Positions 57,541 through 64,000 of a stretch of 64,000 bases of DNA are shown here, piece after piece; the stretch's first letter is position 1; each line of letters opens with the position of its first letter. This stretch comes from Oncomelania hupensis (taxonomy: Eukaryota > Mollusca > Gastropoda > Littorinimorpha > Pomatiopsidae): contig CM072522.1 in NCBI GenBank assembly GCA_036898135.1, positions 34,926,313 through 34,990,312 on the forward strand. The letters run 5' to 3'. The notes under the pieces are model-generated. The model was not told where the DNA came from and did not search any database. It saw nothing but the letters and a program-made list of their open reading frames with translations. The position numbers were made by a program, and so were the translations under genes.

Positions 57541-58062
57541 AATCCCTTTCTGCCAGAAGTCAGCCATCTTGATGCTTCCGGAAAGTTCTGGAAAGTTCTT
57601 TTTCTAGAAAGTTCTATTCTGGAAAGTTCTTGACTGTGCTGTACCTTTCTAGACTGTTCTAGAACAGCACGCTTTCTGCAGTAGCGCTGATGCTTGTCAC
57701 TAGTCGCCTTCGCTGACGCAGGCCCCGCTGTCCTCGTCGTATGCGACGCTGCACCACGCTGGTGTTGATGTATACGCTCCTGTGCTGAAGTAGACGCGAC
57801 GTCCGCTCGACGCTCGCTGTAACACTGGCGATGTAGCTCCGAGACTGTCCCTCGACGTAGTCTTACGGCAGCCACGTAGTCCCGCTCTGTTGTTCGCTCA
57901 CGAAGCAACTCTTCAGCGACTACACGCCCTTGCAGTCAACCCGAATCCCTCGGATGTAGTCCCAGTATGTTGGCCCCTCTCGACGCAACTCGTTGGCGGC
58001 TACCCTCGATGACTGCCTCTCGTAACGTTGACTCGCTTGTTGTAGCAGTTGAACCCCTGGCT

Positions 58063-58090
58063 ATGGCGTGAATCGCGGCTTGACCCCCAA
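58063..58090 (-). promoter_or_regulatory. Primer-binding site candidate of the Gmr1-like element
   Basis: On the element strand TGGGGGTCAAGCCGCGATTC begins about three bases inside the 5' LTR. TGG at the start fits pairing with the CCA end of a tRNA. The tRNA is not assigned. Confidence 0.6.
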
Positions 58091-58092
58091 AA

Positions 58093-58729
58093 TGTTACAC
58101 TCCGTTTGATGTTGGAGTTTTCTATCAGTATCTGATTCAGCCCCGATGCTTGAATTCCTGATAGTTGTGTAACTCAGATTCGTTTATTCACGCAACCCGT
58201 CCAAACAGCATACAAGTCACAAAGTCGACGTATGAAGTTTTCCACTTTTATTCAGCACACACCAACAACTGCATACAATTCTCAACTCAACTCAACAACT
58301 TTCACAGCAACTTTCCAAATCACTATCAACAACTTTAACCTCTCTCAACAGCAACTCGGCACACGATTAAATAACCTCTCTCTCTTCCGGAAGAATTTCG
58401 AATAATGTAGAAATGACGCACTGCCACCAATCGAATAAAAGATCGTCATCACTGACTTACGTCATACATTATTATTTCTCCTTCTGGAACGACCTCTTGC
58501 TTCGACATGTATCGGGAAATTTCTATAGAAAGTAAACACTCAGATCCAGAAACTTCTACAGTAATATCGACCAAAGCAAATTATCAACGTTATACAAAGC
58601 CTCTCCTAACAACAATGCAAACTCAAATCAAAGGTAAATAAACTCCATTATTGAATACTTTGCAAATCGAAACTATTAGATCTATCGTACACGCTTCCGA
58701 CATACTTTCGTTCGCGTTTCAACGTAACA
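58093..58729 (-). repeat. 5' LTR of the Gmr1-like element
   Basis: 637 bp, the same length as the 3' LTR and nearly identical to it. It should hold the promoter and polyadenylation signals. Confidence 0.95.
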
Positions 58730-58734
58730 AAGAG

Positions 58735-58872
58735 GGTGTGAAAATTACCGCAACATCAGCCTCATCAGCCAACCCAGCACGGTCCTCCTGAAAATAACGC
58801 TCAACAGGTTGAAAACCCAATTTGAACAAATCACAGCTGAAGAACAAGCTGGATTCAGGGCAGGACGAAGTA
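58735..58872 (+). mobile_element. LINE-A RT fragment (split by pogo element)
   Basis: Plus-strand GTGTGAAAATTACCGCAACA ... GAACAAGCTGGATTCAGGGC, the RT segment ENYRNISLIS...EEQAGFRAGRS. It continues at 61259-61290 (CTGAGGAGATTTTCCACTTC) after the pogo element. Confidence 0.8.
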
Positions 58873-59200
58873 GGGGAGAGTCGCCAAATATGGACCACTT
58901 TTTCATCCAATCCAATAACTCAAAGACCGTATGTAATTTTTTAGTGCAAATTGTTTCCTTTTATTGTTCAGTACATTGACTATCAATCACCTGAAGACGA
59001 GCAAGCCAACATTTAAATCTTTCACAAAAAATTTAAACAAAAAAAATCAGAAGCGGTCCATATAAGGGGTACTAGAGCCAAATATGGACCGACTAGTATC
59101 TTAATATGGACTACTTTAAAGAAATGTAAACACATTTCTGACTTACAAAAATAACAAGTTTAGGCAATACCTTTTGATATAAAAACAACACAGACCGTGT

Positions 59201-60426
59201 CTAAAAATATACCGATTCAATTTCTTGCATAAATGATGCAAATGAAGGCGAGAATTCGTGATCCTGAAACACATTTCTTGAACAGGGCCAGATGCCGCTG
59301 GATTCAAATCCTTTAATTGCGACTCTCATTGTTGCAGCCATCAGATATGCCTCACCAAACAGTTTTGCAATTTGAAAGGAAGTGATCGAACGTCCTGGGT
59401 TCGTCCGAAGCCATATCTCGGCAGCTTGGTCATAAAACGTCTGCAATGGCTTGAAGAACGTTCTATCAAGTGGCTGGGTTTTGTGCGTGGTGTGAGGTGG
59501 CAGCGAAAGCTTGATGACATTGTTAGCACTCGCGATCTCAATGGCTTTCAAGTTTTTTGTGTGGGACTTGTGACCATCGAGAACGAGTAGCACCTTCCTT
59601 TCTGCACTGGGCTTCACAAAGTGTACAAAATGCTCCATCCATTGCACGAATCTTTTACCATCCATCCATCCATCCAGTTTCCGAGCAGGATATGACACTT
59701 CCAGGGGGAGCTCCATCACCCAGCTCAGCTGGAAGCCGCTTCTTCTTGAAAATCATCATTGGAGGAACGTACTGTGACCCAAACGCATTTGTGCAGCACA
59801 CTACTGTTGTGGTTGTGCCCCTCTCCCCACTTGACAGCGAGCCAACCTGCTTTTTGCCTCTCTGCCCCAAGACTTTTTGGCATCTTTTTTGCACTGTTGA
59901 AATGCCTGACTCATCAACAGTAAATATTCTGTCAGGTGTGAGTTCATACTTGTCAATCAGTTCTTCAAGCAGATTAAAGTAATGGTCCGCCGCTCTTCTA
60001 TTAAACCCACTTGCTCTCGCAATAGAAGTAGCGTCTGGCTGTCTAAGGCTGAGGTCTGGCTGTCTTTTAAAAAAGTTGTAGTACCATTTCTTTCCAGCCA
60101 TACCTTTTTTCTTGTTAAAAGGATGTTCCAAGCCTTTTTCATCTGCCAGTTCAAATGCAAGTTTCATGACATCCTTTCTTGGCAAACCAAAGAACATTGA
60201 CTCTAGTTTCAAGATCAGATCATGGATTTCGTTCTCGGTCTCTTCGGGCAGGACTGTACAATCTACCAAGCATTTTAACACCCTTCGCGTGCTTGTTGGA
60301 TCCATCGAGGTGACGCTTCAAAGTAGCCTTTGGAACACCATACATTTTTGAGCACATGTTGATCCATGGTGTCCATTTCGAAATGCTGTCATTGCAAGCT
60401 CCAGATCTACTTCGCTCCATTTAGCT
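59201..60426 (-). pseudogene. Pogo-type transposase, exon 2, frameshifted
   Basis: Begins after the acceptor TTTACTAG at 60427-60428 with KWSEVDLELAMTAF. It continues through the helix-turn-helix MYGVPKATLKRHLDGSNK, then KKWYYNFFKRQPDLSLRQPD, and a DDE_1 catalytic domain: TVDESGIS, LVLDGHKSH and HTTHKTQPLD, the last two aspartates 36 residues apart. GIWPCSRNVF and a stop near 59201 follow. Breaks: near 60340, near 60255, and at 59665-59690, where a (GGAT)n tract appears to have one unit too many. Transposase would cut the element at its inverted ends and paste it at TA sites. Not functional as read. Confidence 0.87.
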
Positions 60427-60514
60427 CTAGTAAACAATAAAACAGAACGATTTTTATCAAAACTCATATTAAATACGCACGAAAATGGACAAAACCAATG
60501 TCAGACGCTCTTTA

Positions 60515-60600
60515 CATACACACACACACACACACACGCGCGCGCGCACACGCCCACGAACACACACGCACACACATTCACACAAGCAAACACACGTATA
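60515..60600. repeat. (CA)n/(CG)n-rich microsatellite in transposon intron
   Basis: ACACACACACGCGCGCGCAC followed by interrupted CA repeats. Confidence 0.9.
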
Positions 60601-61096
60601 AATAGGATGCGAACTCACAGCCTACACTTAGGCCTATATGTTTTTTTTTAAAATAAAGGGTGAATATTCTACTCTTTTTCCCCTTTTCACTCTTTCATGC
60701 ATACAGATGCAATGCACACACACAGGCAAGCGCACGCATGCAGATATACAGCTTCAAACAATCTAAACAGATTTATATGCATATAATGACATGACTAGGG
60801 TTAGGAAAAAAGTAGTCTCCATATATGGACCACTGGCTCTTAATATGGACCAGTGGTACATATTCGGAGACAGGGGTGGTCCATATTAGGGGAATCATAG
60901 GTATACTACTCAGGAGGTAATTTCTAGAAAACAACTAAACACTTTTGATTTAAACTCATCTCTCATTCGAAACAATTGAAAGACATTATTTTTCACAAAG
61001 GCGCTAAAACATACCATATAAAAATGAAATGCGCACGAATGATAATACGCAAAGCGTGTTTTAAACTTATTAGCGGCAAAAAACACAAAGGCTTAC

Positions 61097-61125
61097 CTTT
61101 TCTTCACGCTCTGCTTTTCCGCCAT
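61097..61125 (-). pseudogene. Pogo-type transposase, exon 1 (ten residues)
   Basis: ATG at 61125 gives MAEKQSVKK and two bases of an Arg codon, then the donor AAAG/GTAAGC. Exon 2 supplies the third base at 60426, restoring phase. The intron of about 670 bp contains CA/CG repeats and ATATGGACC motifs. Confidence 0.65.
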
Positions 61126-61311
61126 GGTTATGCGTGCGATTGACTGAAGGGATGCAACTCTGAATTGCTCAGGTGTTAAAATTTTGACAAGTTAATGGAC
61201 TTCGAAGAAAATCAACAGGTCCATATTAAGAGACGGTCCATAATCGGCGACTCTCCCCCACTGAGGAGATTTTCCACTTCAGAATAATATGTGAGATATA
61301 GCCTACCTACA

Positions 61312-61725
61312 ACCTATCCCTATCCTATCCTATCATGTCCCGTAACCCGGAGGTCGTTGGGGCACCACAGATGATCGTTTAACCAGCATAATCCATCTTT
61401 CTCTGTCCTCAGCAATCCTTCGCTCAGTGTACCTACAACACCAACAATATATAGCACAGTGGTGAAGAAACTGAAACTCCGATGGTATGACCACGTCACC
61501 GGAGCATCAGGCCTTGCAAAGACCATCCTTCATGGCACGGCGCAAGGAGGCAGAAGAAGATGGACACATAAAAGAAAAGGTGGAAGGACAACATTCGAGA
61601 ATAGATTGGCTAGACACTGAGCGAAGCTATGAGGGTTGCTGAGGACAGAGAAAGTTGGAGTACGCTGGTTAAACGATCACCTGTGGTGCCTCAACGACCT
61701 TCGAGTTACGTGATAGGATAGGATA
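61312..61725. mobile_element. LINE-A 3' pieces facing each other
   Basis: 61312-61430 is a minus-strand 3' end with (TATCC)n. 61432-61452 is a short plus-strand RT piece (TACCTACAACACCAACAATA) that jumps to a plus-strand C-terminal region (61453-61725) ending in GATAGGATAGGATAGGAC. The element has tails at both outer ends. Confidence 0.75.
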
Positions 61726-62970
61726 GGACGATTGGGCATAATTGTCAGCAGTACTTGGATAAAACTGCAAAGTAGTGTTCTTTTTACCAAACAACCCACA
61801 AGGTTCCGTTCAGGGTAGGGGATACCGGCTTAATCGGAGATTCCAGCAAGAGAAGTCTTGGGTGTCTGGCACCATCATTGTCATTTACCATCACAGGCTT
61901 TGAACTGAAAGTTGTTTGCGTGGCACGTCTATAGGTGCTCACAAAGCACAACATGGAGGAACGTGTCAAGGAGCAATATTGTCAAGTAGCAACTGTCAGG
62001 GAGCAATTGTCAAGGAGCAACTGTGGGGGAGCAATTGTCAAAGACCAACTGTCAGGTACATCGTTCGAAAGGAAATTGAATCGTCTGTATTTTGTATGCA
62101 CTTTTGTTACAGTGCGCCTATCCGATTTTGAGTTACTGTCCGCTATACAAAACAATGCACATTTGAGAACTTTTCCCGACCCTCATTCTATTGCCTACTC
62201 TCTAGGGACCAGGGTTGGTCGTTTACAGTTTCCAATGTTTGATCCACATTACTTTCAAGTAGTTTAGGAAGGTCTGTGAGGAAGGGAAGGGCGGGGTAGG
62301 GTGGGGGAAGGGTGGATTCATAGAGATATTAAATTTACCAGTTCTTCAACCTGTCAACTTTTATCATCACGAAGAAGGTGCTCCAAACAGGCACCTTTAA
62401 TGATGAAGCAATTAAAATGGAGAGGAGGCACCAAACTCTCTATTTTGCGCTCTGTGTAATGTTTACATGCACAACAGTGAAACCGGTTATGCACGCGAGC
62501 CCTCCCAGAAAGGCATACTTTATTAGCAACATTCGTTTTGTTGTGTGCCTTTCTTGAGTCTATGGGTAGGTTCAGATGTAAGCGGTTTTCATTCACAGAA
62601 AGCCTATAATATATCTTATGTCTGGACAACGAATTGAACCCACATTAAAATGTTTTAAAGCATTTTGAATTTTCAGGTCGGTACAATAAAGGTGACTGCT
62701 TTTTTTTTTTCTTTTTTTCTGGACCTTCTGAGTTGTAAACAAAAGTGTCTGACCCCCGCTCTAAAGAACGATTGATCTCGGCACTTGACTAACATTTAAT
62801 ATGACAATGGTTATATCGACAGCCTAGAGAGGACATTATTCTGTCATGTTGTGAAACCCGTTTTCCTCTCAAAATTATTTTAAGCGTTCGGCGCAACTTT
62901 TAAATTCATCAAAATGTTCGTTTTCGACCTTCTGTAAAATCCCTAGTGTCCAAGTTTTTATATACATGTA
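61726..62970. other. Intergenic stretch, mostly unrecognised
   Basis: 61965-62065 is a degenerate tandem repeat built from GTCAAGGAGCAATT-like units of about 18 bp. The rest, including the ORFs at 61935-62267 plus and 62354-62629 minus, shows no known motif. Confidence 0.45.
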
Positions 62971-62974
62971 CCGG

Positions 62975-63930
62975 TATACAGCTTTAGGAGGTTGGCGTGG
63001 TATATCTTGGAACGCTGGCTGACTTTCACCTTGTAATCGTTGATAGCTAACACGCATGGGCCTTTCCACTGCATCAGCAACTTATTGTGATCCCTAGGTA
63101 GCAGCACCAGCCCTTTCTTTTTTGTCAGATTTGAACTTCCTGTTCACAGCTCTACGGTCGTAGTAGTGCTTTCCACAGTCCTGAAACTTCTTCGGATTTT
63201 CTCTGGTTATCTTGAGAGTCTGCTCCAGCTTCTCTCGTAGCTCAATTACCGGGCTGGTAGCTGTTCTTCACCTCTGGGATATCCACATCTTTCGCCCACA
63301 GTTCCTTCAGGATGTGCATAGGTCCTTGGTTGGTTCTGCAGTACAGTAGCTCGAATGGAGATAAACCAGTGGACTCCTGCGGTACCTGTCTCTGTAGGCG
63401 AACAGTAAGGTGTTGATGTAGCGATGCCACTGTCTGGGCTGCTCGCTACACAGCTTCTTCCGCATGGACTTTAGCTAACATTAAATTTCTTTTACGAGCT
63501 CGTTGCACATTGGATGATAGGGTGTCATTGTCGAATGCCGGATGCATAGCAGTCTATTGGTCTCCTTCATGCTGTCAGAGACGAACCGTGTCCCGTGGTC
63601 TGTCAGGATTTGTTAGGATACTCCAAGTCTGCTGAACGTGTCCACCAGTGCCCCTGCCACAGTTTTGAAATTCAATCTTCTTCCGAGGCACTGCTTCTTG
63701 ATTCCGAGTCGCATAGTCCACTAAGGTCAGTGCACACCGGTGACCTTCACTCGGAGGTTTTATCTCGCTTATTAAAACCAAGGCCACCCTCTTGAAAGGT
63801 CGGTCGATCGGAGGCATCCTTTGCGTAGGTACTCTAGAGACCCTTCCTCGAGATATGGTCTTATGGCAAATGTCGCAGGATCGGCAAAAACGACTGACGT
63901 CAGCGTGACGTCAGCGTGAAGTCCTGACCG
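62975..63930 (-). pseudogene. Second Gmr1-like fragment: integrase region
   Basis: Parallels 54600-55530 of the main element at the base level: the C-terminal module (ATATCTTGGAACGCTGG), then STGLSPFELLYCRTNQGPMH, and the catalytic core with MPPIDRPFKRVALVLISEIK (the catalytic Asp position reads Val) and IEFQNCGRGTG-type frameshifts. It keeps the ten bases missing from the main copy at its core/C-terminus joint. It is old and heavily decayed. Confidence 0.8.
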
Positions 63931-64000
63931 GTGTGTGAGTGAGTTAGCGTGACGTCAGCGTAAAGTCCTGACCGGTGTATGAGTGTGTGTGTGTGTGTGT
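63895..64000. repeat. Short tandem duplication and (TG)n at window edge
   Basis: GTGACGTCAGCGTGAAGTCC and TGACCGGTGTNTGAGTG occur twice in tandem, then (GT)n runs off the edge. Confidence 0.85.

Larger units (their letters stand above)
53235..58729 (-). mobile_element. Gmr1-like LTR retrotransposon, internally deleted, young
   Basis: 5,495 bp between AAGAG duplications (53230-53234 and 58730-58734). LTRs begin TG and end CA. On the minus strand the order is LTR, gag with zinc knuckle, aspartic protease, integrase, then a remnant of reverse transcriptase, LTR. Integrase ahead of RT is the order described for the Gmr1-like group of Ty3/gypsy elements, otherwise known from Ty1/copia. RT has lost its catalytic core and RNase H is absent. 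Frameshifts occur near 56030 and 55065. With near-identical LTRs, the copy was probably mobilised by enzymes from an intact relative. Confidence 0.9.
58873..61258 (-). mobile_element. Pogo-type DNA transposon
   Basis: About 2,386 bp with inverted ends starting GGGGAGAGTCGCC and matching at about 23 of 25 bases. TA precedes the left end; a TA duplicate is not clear at the right. Several ATATGGACC/CTATGGACC-like copies lie within 250 bp of each end. It encodes a DD36D transposase on the minus strand and is inserted in a LINE-A fragment that resumes on the other side. Confidence 0.87.

Overview
This is a eukaryotic window, most likely from a gastropod mollusc. The left end carries exons of a receptor of the type first known from the snail Lymnaea (GRL101-like: LDLa + LRR + 7TM). 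Introns have GT-AG borders, and the rest is dense with metazoan LINEs, a SINE-like family, Ty3/gypsy elements, pogo/mariner/piggyBac-type DNA transposons and long tandem repeats. There are no bacterial features such as operons, CRISPR arrays or ribosome-binding sites. The species cannot be fixed by reading alone.

Bases 1-29,448, minus strand: one large gene explains every host-like coding segment found. Seven exons (29448-28812, 25489-24938, 19862-19623, 16912-16702, 15807-15628, 6578-6335, 1917 to beyond base 1) join with matching intron phases (1,1,1,2,2,0) into an open frame of 1,327 codons. In order they encode a signal peptide with a Ser/Thr-rich stalk and a beta-rich domain, a vWA domain with a degenerate metal site, a CUB domain split over two exons, an LDLa-like module, a C-type lectin domain split over three exons, four LDLa-type modules, leucine-rich repeats, and the first two transmembrane helices of a rhodopsin-type 7TM domain. 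The last exon runs off the left edge. Its introns hold mini- and microsatellites that often abut the splice sites, a broken Ty3/gypsy element with a solo LTR nested in its gag, and many LINE and SINE-like fragments.

Bases 29,450-53,230: no host gene was recognised. The stretch holds fragments of at least three LINE families, about seven copies of a ~570 bp SINE-like element with clear target-site duplications, a mariner/IS630-type deletion derivative, a piggyBac-like end, a MULE-like transposase fragment, a degenerate ~90-115 bp satellite, and two arrays of one 19-bp minisatellite.

Bases 53,235-58,729, minus strand: a young LTR retrotransposon with 637-bp LTRs, near-identical by eye, and a 5-bp duplication. 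Its order gag-protease-integrase-(remnant reverse transcriptase) is the Gmr1-like order. Most of the reverse transcriptase and all of RNase H are missing, so it must have moved in trans or been deleted after insertion. Next to it, 58,873-61,258 is a pogo-type DNA transposon nested in a LINE fragment; its two-exon transposase is broken by frameshifts. The right edge (62,975-63,930) is a second fragment of the Gmr1-like family.

Coordinates of diverged repeats are by eye, to about 10-30 bases.
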